A stretch of 24,882 nucleotides of DNA from Bacteroidales bacterium (GCA_015486475.1 WFRO01000402.1:1-24882); one strand, 5' to 3'. Positions 1 to 8,680 are shown, counted from the stretch's first letter. Notes: generated by a model not told the origin, from the sequence alone. Program-made: numbers and translations.

Positions 1-69
1 TAGTAAAATAAGTTGTGCCTCCGGGAAAAGGGTTTGTGAAAAAGTTAAAAGAAGAAGATGCTTTTTGAT

Positions 70-77
70 TATCTTTG
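70..77 (+). promoter_or_regulatory. Candidate Bacteroidota -7 promoter box for purL
   Basis: TATCTTTG matches the TAnnTTTG -7 consensus of the Bacteroidota primary sigma factor and lies 23 nt before the preferred purL ATG at 101. No clear TTG stands 19-21 nt upstream, so only half of the promoter is supported. Positions 1-69 contain no recognisable gene. Confidence 0.4.
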
Positions 78-100
78 TTCCTTTAACAATCTTTTTGATA

Positions 101-2332
101 ATGGCTTTACCGGAAGTAACCCTTGATACCGCCAGAAGCCTGGGCCTGGAGGATCAGGAATATGATAGGATCAAAGAGATCCTGGGCAGGAACCCCAATT
201 TTACGGAACTGAGCATCTTCTCGGTGATGTGGTCGGAGCATGCCTCTTACAAGAATTCCATCAAATGGCTCAAGACCCTTCCCCGCGACGGCGAGAATAT
301 GCTGGTAGGGGCCGGCGAGGAGAATGCGGGTCTCGTGGATGTAGGGCATGGGCTGGCCTGTGCCTTCAAGATCGAGTCGCACAACCATCCCTGTGCTGTG
401 GAACCTTACCAGGGTGCTGCCACCGGCGTGGGAGGCATCAACCGGGACATCTTCACCATGGGAGCGCGTCCCATTGCCCAGCTCAACTCCCTGCGTTTCG
501 GCAACATTGAGAACGACCGTACCCACTGGCTGATGCGGGGCGTGGTAAAAGGCATCGGCGATTACGGCAACTCTTTCGGAGTGCCGGTGGTGGGCGGGGA
601 GGTCTATTTCGACGACAGTTACAACAACAACCCCCTGGTCAATGCCATGTCGGTGGGGATCATGAAACATGACGATCTTGTCTCGGCCGTGGCCAAAGGG
701 GCCGGCAATCCGGTGTATATCGTCGGATCGTCCACCGGCAAGGACGGCATCCACGGAGCCACCTTTGCCTCAGCGGATATTACGGAGGACTCGGCCAATG
801 ATATACCCTCCATACAGGTGGGGGACCCTTTCATGGAGAAACTGCTGCTGGAGGCTACACTGGAGGTGATCAAAACCGGCGCCGTCGTGGGTATGCAGGA
901 TATGGGAGCTGCGGGGATCATCTGTTCTACCTCGGAGATGTCAGCCAAGGGGAACAGCGGGATGCGCATTGACCTGGACAAGGTGCCTCTGCGGCAGCAA
1001 AATATGGAAGGCTGGGAGATCCTGCTCAGCGAATCGCAGGAGCGTATGCTCGTGGTGGTGGAGAAAGGCCGTGAAAAAGAGGTGGAGGCCGTATTTGACA
1101 AATGGGACCTCAACTGCAGGATCATCGGCGAGGTGATCGATGAAGACCGGCTGTACTTCTACCGTCATGGTGAGCTGGTGGCTGACGTGCCGGCATCCGA
1201 CCTGGTGCTGGGCGGCGGAGCGCCGCAGTATGACCGGGAGTACCGGGAGCCGGCCTATTATAGGGAATACCAGGAATTCTCCGTAGAGGATATTGAAGAA
1301 CCGGAAGATCTCCGGGAAGTGGCACGCATGTTGGTCGCCAATCCCGACATCGCCAGCAAACACTGGGTGTATGAGCAGTATGACACCATGGTGGGAGTGA
1401 AGAACATGAGCACCAATATGCCGTCGGATGCCGGCCTGGTGGACCTGCGGGGCACACGCAGCGCCCTGGCCCTGACGGTCGACTGTAATTCCCGTTATGT
1501 CAAGGCCGACCCGGAAAAAGGGGCCGAGATAGCCGTGGCCGAAGCGGCCCGCAATATCGTCTGCTCGGGGGGAGAACCCCTGGCCATCACCAACTGCCTC
1601 AACTTCGGTAACCCTTACAACCCTGAGGTGTACTGGCAGTTCGTGAAAGCCGTACAGGGGATGGGGAACGCCTGCCGGCGGTTCAATACCCCCGTCACCG
1701 GAGGCAATGTGAGCTTTTACAACCAGGCCTCTATCGAGGGAGAGGTAGAACCGGTCTTTCCGACACCCGTGATCGGCATGCTGGGTGTTCTGCGGGAGAA
1801 AAACAACCAGATGACCATCCCCTTCAAGAACAAAGGGAACATGATCTATCTTGTCGGGAAATCGGTCAATGACATAGCCTCTTCGGAATACCTTTTGCAT
1901 TACCACGGGGTGGAAAAATCCCCGCCACCTTATTTCGACCTGGAAGAGGAGGTACGTATGCAGCAGGTGGTGAAAGACCTGATCAGCTACAGCCTGGTAC
2001 GGTCGGCCCATGATGTGTCGGAAGGGGGGCTTTTCATCGCGCTCTTCGAGTCAGGCATGTACCATGGCCTCGGTTTTGATATCACCACCGATGCCGAGAT
2101 ACGCAAAGATGCTTTCCTTTTCGGGGAAGCACAGGGACGTGTGGTGGTGACGGTTTCGGAGACGCGTGAGACGGAGTTCATCGATTTCATGGTAAAAAGC
2201 GGCGTGCCTTTCTTCGCGCTGGGACATGTGACACGGGGGGAAATACGCATTGACGATATCTCTTACGGTTTTATCTGTGACCTGAAGAAACTCTACGACA
2301 GCTCCATCGGGAAACATCTTGAAGAAAACTGA
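101..2332 (+). CDS. purL: Phosphoribosylformylglycinamidine synthase subunit PurL (short form)
   Basis: This enzyme catalyses the ATP-dependent conversion of FGAR to FGAM, the fourth step of de novo purine synthesis, in the cytoplasm. The product is 743 aa from the ATG at 101, the usual size of the short PurL that works with separate PurS and PurQ subunits. An in-frame TTG at 65 would add 12 hydrophobic residues and overlaps the candidate promoter box, so I reject it. The N-terminal MWSEHASYKNS motif carries the histidine (about H47) at the position of the catalytic His of PurL. The segment EPYQGAATGVGGINRDIF and the glycine-rich GGEVYF and GGNVSF motifs are typical of the AIR-synthase-like repeats. 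No glutaminase or PurS domain is fused, and neither partner gene is in the window. The gene ends 3 nt before menG, suggesting cotranscription. Confidence 0.95.
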   Translation: MALPEVTLDTARSLGLEDQEYDRIKEILGRNPNFTELSIFSVMWSEHASYKNSIKWLKTLPRDGENMLVGAGEENAGLVDVGHGLACAFKIESHNHPCAVEPYQGAATGVGGINRDIFTMGARPIAQLNSLRFGNIENDRTHWLMRGVVKGIGDYGNSFGVPVVGGEVYFDDSYNNNPLVNAMSVGIMKHDDLVSAVAKGAGNPVYIVGSSTGKDGIHGATFASADITEDSANDIPSIQVGDPFMEKLLLEATLEVIKTGAVVGMQDMGAAGIICSTSEMSAKGNSGMRIDLDKVPLRQQNMEGWEILLSESQERMLVVVEKGREKEVEAVFDKWDLNCRIIGEVIDEDRLYFYRHGELVADVPASDLVLGGGAPQYDREYREPAYYREYQEFSVEDIEEPEDLREVARMLVANPDIASKHWVYEQYDTMVGVKNMSTNMPSDAGLVDLRGTRSALALTVDCNSRYVKADPEKGAEIAVAEAARNIVCSGGEPLAITNCLNFGNPYNPEVYWQFVKAVQGMGNACRRFNTPVTGGNVSFYNQASIEGEVEPVFPTPVIGMLGVLREKNNQMTIPFKNKGNMIYLVGKSVNDIASSEYLLHYHGVEKSPPPYFDLEEEVRMQQVVKDLISYSLVRSAHDVSEGGLFIALFESGMYHGLGFDITTDAEIRKDAFLFGEAQGRVVVTVSETRETEFIDFMVKSGVPFFALGHVTRGEIRIDDISYGFICDLKKLYDSSIGKHLEEN

Positions 2333-2335
2333 TCT

Positions 2336-3067
2336 GTGGCTACCGATGATAAAACGCAGGAGATCCTCGAAAAAAAAGGGGCGCATGTGCAGAACATGTT
2401 TGACCGTATTGCGGGATGGTATGATTTCCTGAACCATTTCCTTTCGCTGGGCATCGACCGCCGGTGGCGAAAAAAACTGATCCGTGCTGCCGGTCTGAAA
2501 GATGGTGATCATGTGCTGGATGTGGCGACCGGCACAGGTGATCTGGCCCTTTCCGTGCTGAAAGCCTGCGACTGCCGGGTGACAGGCATGGACGTGTCGG
2601 AAAAGATGATGGAAGCCGGCAGGAAGAAGATGAGAAAGAAAGGCAGGGAAGGATCTGTAAGATTCATTGCCGGCAGGGCCGAGGAGATACCTTTCGAAGA
2701 CAACACTTTCGATGCTGTCACCGTAGCTTTCGGGGTGCGTAACTATACGGACCTGGAGCAGGGTCTCAAAGAGATGTTGCGGGTGTTGCGTCCGGGAGGA
2801 ATTACCGCTATCCTGGAGTTCTCCAAACCTGCCCGTCAGCCGTTGAAAGCACTTTACTCCTTTTATCTTTTTCATCTGTTGCCCTGGGCCGGGAAACTCT
2901 TCTCCGGCGATAAGTATGCTTACACCTATCTGCCTGCCTCCATAAAAAAATTCCCGCAGCGGGAAGACTTTCTGGAGATCCTGGAACGGTGTGGTTTCAG
3001 CGGGTGCAGGTATGAAACGTATACGGGAGGGATCGTGGCCGCTTATTTCGGGGAAAAGAAAAATTAA
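2336..3067 (+). CDS. menG: Demethylmenaquinone methyltransferase (MenG/UbiE)
   Basis: This SAM-dependent C-methyltransferase converts demethylmenaquinone to menaquinone, the respiratory quinone expected in Bacteroidota. The 243-aa product has the family-specific N-terminal motif MFDRIAGWYDFLNHFLSLG (residues 21-39), the SAM-binding motif I LDVATGTGDLA (61-71), the acidic post-strand motif GMDVSEKM, and the UbiE signature FGVRNYTDLEQGLKEMLRVL followed by RPGG. It ends with TGGIVAAYFG, the usual UbiE C-terminus. The start is GTG, 3 nt after the purL stop, and I see no better ATG before the FDRIA motif. A 53-nt gap separates it from porT. Ubiquinone synthesis is unlikely in this phylum, so menG is the preferred symbol. 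Confidence 0.92.
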   Translation: MATDDKTQEILEKKGAHVQNMFDRIAGWYDFLNHFLSLGIDRRWRKKLIRAAGLKDGDHVLDVATGTGDLALSVLKACDCRVTGMDVSEKMMEAGRKKMRKKGREGSVRFIAGRAEEIPFEDNTFDAVTVAFGVRNYTDLEQGLKEMLRVLRPGGITAILEFSKPARQPLKALYSFYLFHLLPWAGKLFSGDKYAYTYLPASIKKFPQREDFLEILERCGFSGCRYETYTGGIVAAYFGEKKN

Positions 3068-3120
3068 ATTTTATACTATTTTTACAGGATCGCAGTTTAT
3101 TGAAATAAACCGGTTGCCTT

Positions 3121-3825
3121 TTGAAGAGATCCGTTCTCATATTGCTTGTCTCCCTCCTGGGGCTTTCCCTTTTCGCTCAGAAACAGAAGGTGAAATATTA
3201 CCAGAAAGTAGATACCAAGACCATTCACTTTGGTTTTACCCTGGGGCTCAACACCATGGATTTTTATGTGGCCAATAAGAATGTGCCTGAGAACACGGAC
3301 ACCCTTTTTGCCAATGTGAACGGGTTGTTGCCGGGTTTCAATGTCTCCATGGTGACGAACCTGCGGCTTATGAAATATCTGGACCTGCGTTTCCTTCCCG
3401 GCCTGAGCTTCGGGCAACGCGATATTTATTATTACAAGCCGGGAGGGATACTGTACGGCAAGCAGAAGGTTGAATCAGCCTTCATAGAGTTCCCTCTGCT
3501 ACTAAAATATAAAGCCAAAAGGATCAATAATTTCAGGCCTTACCTGATCGCGGGGGTCAATTACCGGATGGATATGGCCGCCCGCCGGAAGTACAATCCT
3601 GAGAAGGGCATCTATCTCCGGCTGCATCAGTCGGACCTGTACCATGAGGAGGGGTTTGGCATAGATTTTTATCTGCCTTACTTTAAGTTTTCAGCGGAGT
3701 TGAAGGTCTCGACGGGCTTCCGCAATATCCTGGTGACGGATCCGGCCACCGAACATCCTGAGTATGTCAATGCCTTGCAGCGCCTGCGCTCCCAGATCTG
3801 GGTGCTCTCTTTCCATTTTGAATAG
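3121..3825 (+). CDS. porT: PorT-family outer-membrane beta-barrel protein, type IX secretion
   Basis: The predicted product is a 234-aa outer-membrane protein of the PorT family, a component needed for type IX protein secretion in Porphyromonas and Flavobacterium. The N-terminus from a TTG codon is a clear Sec signal peptide: MKR, a Leu/Val-rich core, then SLFA before QKQK. The next in-frame ATG would delete the signal, which supports the TTG start. The rest alternates aromatic and polar residues as in a small barrel (PF13568-like), with segments such as TIHFGFTLGLNTMDFYV, and ends in SFHFE with a near-terminal aromatic residue. From memory, the order menG-porT-RNA methyltransferase-Omp85 protein recurs in Bacteroidota, which strengthens the call. 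Its stop lies 2 nt from the end of the convergent methyltransferase gene. A generic porin-like barrel is the main alternative. Confidence 0.8.
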   Translation: MKRSVLILLVSLLGLSLFAQKQKVKYYQKVDTKTIHFGFTLGLNTMDFYVANKNVPENTDTLFANVNGLLPGFNVSMVTNLRLMKYLDLRFLPGLSFGQRDIYYYKPGGILYGKQKVESAFIEFPLLLKYKAKRINNFRPYLIAGVNYRMDMAARRKYNPEKGIYLRLHQSDLYHEEGFGIDFYLPYFKFSAELKVSTGFRNILVTDPATEHPEYVNALQRLRSQIWVLSFHFE

Positions 3826-3827
3826 TT

Positions 3828-4604
3828 TTACCGGACCCTTCTTCTTCTGAACTCTGCGCATACGATCGCTGTGGAGGAGGAGATGTTGAGGGAGTTGGTC
3901 GTCTTCCCGCGATCAGGGAAAGGAGGTATGAAGATCTTTTCGGGGATCATCTCCTCAAGAGAGGGGGAGATCCCTTTGGATTCATTCCCAAAGACGATCA
4001 GACCATTTTCTTTCAGATCGGCCGTATACAGGGAGCGACCCTCCAGGAAGGTGCCGTAGACCGGTGTGCCGGTCTCTGCCGCTCCGGCGATCAGCCGGCC
4101 CAGACCGGTGTAGTGAACGGCCGTATGTATGAAAGCCCCCATGGAGGCCTGCACCACTTTGGGGTTAAAGATATCCACACTCCCCGGTGAACAGAAGATG
4201 TGCCGTATACCGAACCAGTTGGCCGTCCGTATGATGGTGCCCAGGTTGCCGGGGTCCTGTATGTTCTCCAGGGCCAGTGTGAGCTCTCCGGCAGGCGGAA
4301 CGTCCGGCATCTGCCAGGCGGGCAGGGACACCAGCGCCAGCACATTGTGGGGGCTCTTCATGTAAGAGATCTTCCGGAGTTCCTCATAGCTGACCTCTAT
4401 GATCTCCCCTGCCTTTTCCCGTTCCTGCGGGCTCATCTTCCTGATCCATTCCCTTTTCCCAAAGAGGTACCTGACATCCCATTCTTCAGCCTGCAGCAGG
4501 TCGGCAACGATCTTATCCCCTTCGGCCACAAAAAGACCCTGCTCATCCCGGTATTTCTTCGTACCCAGAAAACGTATTAATTTTATCTTATTTTTGCTGA
4601 TCAT
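3828..4604 (-). CDS. TrmH/SpoU-family RNA 2'-O-ribose methyltransferase
   Basis: This 258-aa SPOUT-superfamily enzyme is expected to transfer a methyl group from SAM to a ribose 2'-OH in rRNA or tRNA. The three SpoU motifs are present in order: LENIQDPGNLGTIIRTA (residues 112-128), with the conserved Asn and Arg; VFGNESKG (204-211); and IPPFPDRGKTTNSLNIS (226-242), containing the SLN segment that forms the knot. The first 100 residues resemble the SpoU substrate-binding domain, with FVAEGDKIVADLL. The exact target cannot be told from sequence; 23S rRNA (RlmB-like) is a reasonable guess. It reads toward porT and diverges from tamL. No TAnnTTTG box is visible upstream on its strand. Confidence 0.88.
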   Translation of the reverse strand: MISKNKIKLIRFLGTKKYRDEQGLFVAEGDKIVADLLQAEEWDVRYLFGKREWIRKMSPQEREKAGEIIEVSYEELRKISYMKSPHNVLALVSLPAWQMPDVPPAGELTLALENIQDPGNLGTIIRTANWFGIRHIFCSPGSVDIFNPKVVQASMGAFIHTAVHYTGLGRLIAGAAETGTPVYGTFLEGRSLYTADLKENGLIVFGNESKGISPSLEEMIPEKIFIPPFPDRGKTTNSLNISSSTAIVCAEFRRRRVR

Positions 4605-4649
4605 GCAATGATTCTGTTAGTGTTATATTCCCGATTCATTTCGCCTGTG

Positions 4650-4657
4650 TATATTTG
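4650..4657 (+). promoter_or_regulatory. Candidate -7 promoter box for tamL
   Basis: TATATTTG is an exact TAnnTTTG match, 37 nt before the preferred tamL TTG start. A TTC at 4628-4630 sits 19 nt upstream where TTG is expected, so the -33 element is imperfect. The predicted 5' untranslated region is about 30 nt. This box also argues against the in-frame TTG at 4655, which lies inside it. Confidence 0.5.
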
Positions 4658-4693
4658 TATTATTATCAAACAGGAACAGGGCAGGATGCGGCA

Positions 4694-7042
4694 TTGAAAA
4701 AAACAATTAAAAATAGCAAAAATCTTTATCTCTGGCTCACCGGGGTGATGGCCCTGGTGGTGGTGTCCTGTTCACCCGTAAAGTATGTCCCCGAGGGGAA
4801 GTATCTCCTCACCGGTAACAGAGTGGTCCTGCACAAGGAGGGGGGGGGCGAAGTTGCCCGCGACGATATCAAAAGTTATATCACCCAACAGCCCAACAGA
4901 AGGTTTGCCGGTATGCGTTTTGGCCTGTGGCTCTATAACCTGTCAGGCCCTGATGAACAGAAGAAATTCAATCAGTGGCTCCGGAAAACAGGAGAAGCGC
5001 CGGTGATCCTCGATACGGCCGAGGTGAGGAATTCCTCTGTACAGATCAGGAACTTTGTAGGATCACGGGGCTATTTCCAGGCAGTGGTGGATGATTCCGT
5101 CGAATACAGGAAGAAACAAAAGGCCCGTGTTTATTATGAGGTCTGGACCGGGAAACCTTACAAGATCCGGCGCGTCACATACGTGGTGAAAGATTCAATG
5201 GTAAGGGATCTTGTATTGGCCGATACACTCCATGCAGAAATACGCCCCGGTCAGGTATTCAACGTGGAAAAACTGGACAAGGAGCGTTCCCATCTGGAAA
5301 AGATCTTCAGGGATTCCGGATACTATGCCTTCATCAAGGATTATGTCACCTTTGAAGTGGATACCACCGTTGGGGATCATCTCCTGGATATATCAGTGAT
5401 GGTGGGGAATGCACTGGTACAGGGGCCCAATCTTGAGGTGATGGAGATACCGCATTACCGGTACAAGATCAGGAACGTCTATTTCTTCGTCGATTATGAT
5501 CCGCAGAAAGCGATCGAAAAACAATCCGAGTATTTCCGGGCGCTGGACACTTCCTTTGTGAAGGGATATTATTTTATCTCCCAGGAGGATTCCAATTATC
5601 TGAAGAAGAAGGTGATCCTGCAATCGAACTACATCTATCCCGGAACGACCTATAACCTGGAAGATGTGGAACTGACCCGCAAGCACCTGTCTGGTCTGAA
5701 CGTGTATAAGTTCGTGAACGTCTATTTCACGGAAGCTCTTCACGAGGAGCAGGATACTTCCGGGTATCATCCGCTTGACTGTCATGTACAGCTCTCGCCG
5801 GTGAAACAGCAGTCCTATACCATCGAACTGGAGGGAACCAACTCGTCGGGGAACATGGGGGCGGCCCTGAGCTTAAATTATTTACATCGTAACCTTTTCC
5901 ACGGGGCTGAGAATTTTAATATCGGGATCAAACAGTCGCTGGAAGCCCTGGCCCAGGAGAAAAAAGGGCTCAAGCGGATCGTTATGACCGACCTGAATGC
6001 CAATCTGGTCTTCGGCAAGTTCCTGGGGCCTTTCTTCAACAAGGATCGTTTTGTGAAAAAATACGCTCCTAAGACGACCATCGGGGTTACCTATAACTAT
6101 CAGCGACGGCCTGATTACACCCGTACCATCTTCACTACCCACATGGGCTATTCATGGCAATCATCCAGGAATGTCTCCCAGGTGCTCTCCCCGCTAAGCC
6201 TGAACCTGGTAAAATTGCCTTATATTGATTCTGCTTTCCTTGAACAGCTGGATACGACCACTTACATGGCATACAGTTACAAAGATGTTTTTATAACGGC
6301 AGCCAATTACAGTTATATCTTCAACAAAGGATTATTGAACAGGAGTTCCGATCATGTTTTTTTTCGCTTCAACGTTGAAGCTGCCGGCAACCTGTTGTAT
6401 GTCGGGTACAAAGCTGCCAAAGCCAATACAGATACCTCGGGAAGCTACCGTATCTTCGGGCTTAATTTTGCCCAGTACCTGAAAACGGATATTGATATCC
6501 GGTATACGAACGTGGTGAACAAGATCTCCTCGATGACCTATCGTTTCTTTGCCGGGGTGGCTGTGCCATATCTGAACTCTAAGGCCGTGCCTTTCGAGAA
6601 ACAGTACTATACGGGAGGGGCCAACGACATCAGGGCCTGGCAGGTGCGGTCACTGGGTCCCGGTTCTTATACCGCGGAGAATTCAAATTTTTACAACCAG
6701 ACGGCAGATATGAAACTGGAATGGAACCTGGAATACCGTTTTAAGATGTTCTGGATCCTGGAAGGAGCCCTTTTTACGGATATGGGGAATATCTGGGCCA
6801 TCACAAAAGAGGACGACCGGCCGGGAGCCCTTTTTCAGTTCAGTAATTTTTTAAATGATATTGCCATAGGCTCCGGTTTCGGGCTGCGTTTAGACTTCTC
6901 TTTCTTTATCTTCCGTACCGACCTGGGTTTTAAATTGAGGGACCCCGGAGCCCCGGAAGGGGACAAATGGGTGCCTTTTGGACGCCATTACAACTGGCGC
7001 AAAGACATGACCCTGCAGATCGGGATAGGATACCCGTTCTAG
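4694..7042 (+). CDS. tamL: TamL: lipid-anchored Omp85/TamA-type outer-membrane assembly protein
   Basis: This is a BamA/TamA-family outer-membrane protein. TamL is the Bacteroidota form of TamA in which the N-terminus is a lipoprotein; with TamB it is thought to help assemble the outer membrane. From the TTG at 4694 the product is 782 aa and begins with a signal peptide ending in the lipobox VVSC (Cys26). POTRA-like modules fill roughly residues 30-370, for example KPYKIRRVTYVVKDSM and YKIRNVYFFVDY. The C-terminal half is a 16-strand-type barrel with the Omp85 L6-loop signature in Bacteroidota form (GGANDIRAWQVRSLGPGSY), ending in IGIGYPF with a terminal Phe. The in-frame TTG at 4655 would put polar residues before the signal and overlaps the promoter box. 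No tamB follows; the next gene is convergent pyk. Confidence 0.85.
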   Translation: MKKTIKNSKNLYLWLTGVMALVVVSCSPVKYVPEGKYLLTGNRVVLHKEGGGEVARDDIKSYITQQPNRRFAGMRFGLWLYNLSGPDEQKKFNQWLRKTGEAPVILDTAEVRNSSVQIRNFVGSRGYFQAVVDDSVEYRKKQKARVYYEVWTGKPYKIRRVTYVVKDSMVRDLVLADTLHAEIRPGQVFNVEKLDKERSHLEKIFRDSGYYAFIKDYVTFEVDTTVGDHLLDISVMVGNALVQGPNLEVMEIPHYRYKIRNVYFFVDYDPQKAIEKQSEYFRALDTSFVKGYYFISQEDSNYLKKKVILQSNYIYPGTTYNLEDVELTRKHLSGLNVYKFVNVYFTEALHEEQDTSGYHPLDCHVQLSPVKQQSYTIELEGTNSSGNMGAALSLNYLHRNLFHGAENFNIGIKQSLEALAQEKKGLKRIVMTDLNANLVFGKFLGPFFNKDRFVKKYAPKTTIGVTYNYQRRPDYTRTIFTTHMGYSWQSSRNVSQVLSPLSLNLVKLPYIDSAFLEQLDTTTYMAYSYKDVFITAANYSYIFNKGLLNRSSDHVFFRFNVEAAGNLLYVGYKAAKANTDTSGSYRIFGLNFAQYLKTDIDIRYTNVVNKISSMTYRFFAGVAVPYLNSKAVPFEKQYYTGGANDIRAWQVRSLGPGSYTAENSNFYNQTADMKLEWNLEYRFKMFWILEGALFTDMGNIWAITKEDDRPGALFQFSNFLNDIAIGSGFGLRLDFSFFIFRTDLGFKLRDPGAPEGDKWVPFGRHYNWRKDMTLQIGIGYPF

Positions 7043-7043
7043 A

Positions 7044-7071
7044 AGCTTGAAGCTCGAAGGTTGAAGCTTGA
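7044..7071. repeat. Four tandem AGCTTGA heptamers
   Basis: Starting 2 nt after the tamL stop, the units are AGCTTGA (7044), AGCTCGA (7051), AGGTTGA (7058) and AGCTTGA (7065), all 7 nt with no spacers. The array shares a TGAA core with the second heptamer array that begins 12 nt downstream. Confidence 0.85.
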
Positions 7072-7083
7072 ATCCAAAAACCT

Positions 7084-7146
7084 TGAACTGTGAACTCTGA
7101 ACTCTGAACTGAGAACTCTGAACTGTGAACCGTGAACTCTGAACTA
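7084..7146. repeat. Nine tandem TGAACTC-type heptamers running into the pyk stop codon
   Basis: Nine contiguous 7-nt units run without gaps: TGAACTG, TGAACTC, TGAACTC, TGAACTG, AGAACTC, TGAACTG, TGAACCG, TGAACTC and TGAACTA. The final CTA (7144-7146) is the reverse complement of the TAG stop codon of pyk, so the array overlaps the gene by one codon. It lies between convergent genes. No hairpin terminator is evident here, so the arrays fill the space where both genes must terminate. Confidence 0.9.
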
Positions 7147-8580
7147 TATATAACTTAATTTCAACACATTCGTTTTACCCCGCTGGTTGATGGGGGTGCT
7201 GCCGACATGGACCACCACCTGGCCTTCTTTCAGGTATCCTTTTTCCTTGAGGATACGGACAGATTGTTGTAAGGCGTCCTCGATCTTCTCCACCTCATTC
7301 ATGTAAAAAGGATAAACATTGTAGATCAGGGCCAGCTTGTTCATCAGCTCTCTGTTGTTGGTAAAAGCGAAGATGCGCGCATTGGGCCGGTGGCTGGCGA
7401 TGGAGAGGGCGGTGGATCCTGAATAGGTAAAGGTGATAATGGCTTCGGCATGGGTCTGTGTGGCCATCTGTGTGGCCTGATAACATACAGATTCGGGCAG
7501 GAAGGTGGGAGAACCCTCTTCCGGCGGATGTTCCTTCAGGTAATGGAAACCGTGTTCTTCTGTCCAGCTGATGATCTCGTGCATATTGGTCACCACTTCC
7601 ACCGGATATTTCCCGACGGATGTCTCCCCGCTGAGCATAAGACAGTCGCCACCGTCCAGCACGGCATTGGCCACATCCGTAGCCTCAGCCCTGGTAGGGC
7701 GGAAGTTCTCTATCATGCTCTCCATCATCTGGGTGGCGATGATCACCGGCTTGGCCTGCTCAATGCATTTCTGTATGATCTCTTTCTGGATGATAGGCAC
7801 CTGGCTGAAGGACACCTCCACCCCCAGGTCGCCACGGGCGACCATGATCCCTTTGGACAGATCAATGATCTGGTCGAGGTTCTTTAATGCTTCGGGTTTC
7901 TCGATCTTGGAGATGATCCAGGGCTGGTTCCTGCCGCCATGTTTCCGGATCAACTCATGCAGGTCGATCACATCTTCCGGCCTGCGTACGAAAGAGAGGG
8001 CGATCCAGTCGACCTCCTGATCCAGGATGAAACGGGCATCCTCCAGATCTTTCTCTGTAAGACTGGGGAGAGAAATGGCCGTATGTGGCAGGTTGACGCC
8101 TTTGTTGGAAGAGAGAGGGCCTCCGTGGACCACCCGGGCCACCACCGTATCTTTGCCATTGGTTTCTGTTACCTCCAGCTTGATCTTACCGTCGTCGATG
8201 AGCACGGCATCTCCCTTTTTCACATCGCGGGCGAACTCCCGGTAGCTCATGTAAACCCTCTTCTCGTCTCCCTCACATTCGGTGTTGGTGATCTCGATCA
8301 GTTCTCCGTCTTTCAGCAGAACGCTGCCTGCTTTTATCTTTCCGATGCGCAGTTTGGGCCCCTGCAGATCGGCCAGGATCCCCAAAGGAATGCCCAGTTC
8401 TTTCCGCAGCTCTTTGATGATGCGTATCTCCTCGGTTTTTTGCTCATGGGTGCCGTGAGAGAAATTGAGACGGAAGATGTTCACACCCTCCCGCACCATT
8501 TTTTTCATGGTCCCGGGATCACTGGAAGCAGGTCCCAAAGTTGCAATGATCTTGGTCTTTTTCAGGAGATAGTTGTTCAT
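7144..8580 (-). CDS. pyk: Pyruvate kinase
   Basis: This cytoplasmic glycolytic enzyme transfers phosphate from phosphoenolpyruvate to ADP. The 478-aa product is full length. Near the N-terminus are TKIIATLGPASSD and the substrate-binding RLNFSHG (residues 37-43). Further on are the catalytic-region motifs WIISKIEKPEA, IMVARGDLGVEV, PVIIATQMMESM and RAEATDVANAVLDGGDCLML with SGET. The C-terminal allosteric domain runs to the end, with no extra PEP-utiliser domain. It is convergent with tamL and divergent from the symporter gene. Upstream on its strand, TGATTTTG (8629-8622) is a one-mismatch version of the -7 box and overlaps the edge of a large inverted repeat, so that repeat could act as an operator; this is inference. 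Confidence 0.96.
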   Translation of the reverse strand: MNNYLLKKTKIIATLGPASSDPGTMKKMVREGVNIFRLNFSHGTHEQKTEEIRIIKELRKELGIPLGILADLQGPKLRIGKIKAGSVLLKDGELIEITNTECEGDEKRVYMSYREFARDVKKGDAVLIDDGKIKLEVTETNGKDTVVARVVHGGPLSSNKGVNLPHTAISLPSLTEKDLEDARFILDQEVDWIALSFVRRPEDVIDLHELIRKHGGRNQPWIISKIEKPEALKNLDQIIDLSKGIMVARGDLGVEVSFSQVPIIQKEIIQKCIEQAKPVIIATQMMESMIENFRPTRAEATDVANAVLDGGDCLMLSGETSVGKYPVEVVTNMHEIISWTEEHGFHYLKEHPPEEGSPTFLPESVCYQATQMATQTHAEAIITFTYSGSTALSIASHRPNARIFAFTNNRELMNKLALIYNVYPFYMNEVEKIEDALQQSVRILKEKGYLKEGQVVVHVGSTPINQRGKTNVLKLSYI

Positions 8581-8625
8581 GATGGAAAGATTAATGGATT
8601 ACGATCTTAAAAAAGTAAACCCAAA

Positions 8626-8664
8626 ATCAGCAATAGAAAATCGCAAGCGCTTTTCATTGCTGAT
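8626..8664. repeat. Inverted repeat I upstream of pyk
   Basis: ATCAGCAAT (8626-8634) pairs with ATTGCTGAT (8656-8664), then after one bulged A the GAAAA at 8636-8640 pairs with TTTTC at 8651-8655. The stem is 14 bp with a 10-nt loop. No T-run follows on either side that would suggest a terminator, and the site lies between divergent genes. It overlaps a near-match to a pyk -7 box. Confidence 0.75.
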
Positions 8665-8680
8665 CGATCAAGGACTTCAT

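Noticed and set aside
941..2011. Long minus-strand open frame inside purL
   Set aside because: It is a codon-bias shadow antisense to a well-supported gene, with His-rich composition and no recognisable domain.
2991..3278. Open frame bridging menG and porT
   Set aside because: It is out of frame with both genes, has no plausible signal or domain, and overlaps the porT signal peptide.
7044..7146. CRISPR array
   Set aside because: The units are 7 nt and contiguous with no spacers, so this is a simple tandem repeat.
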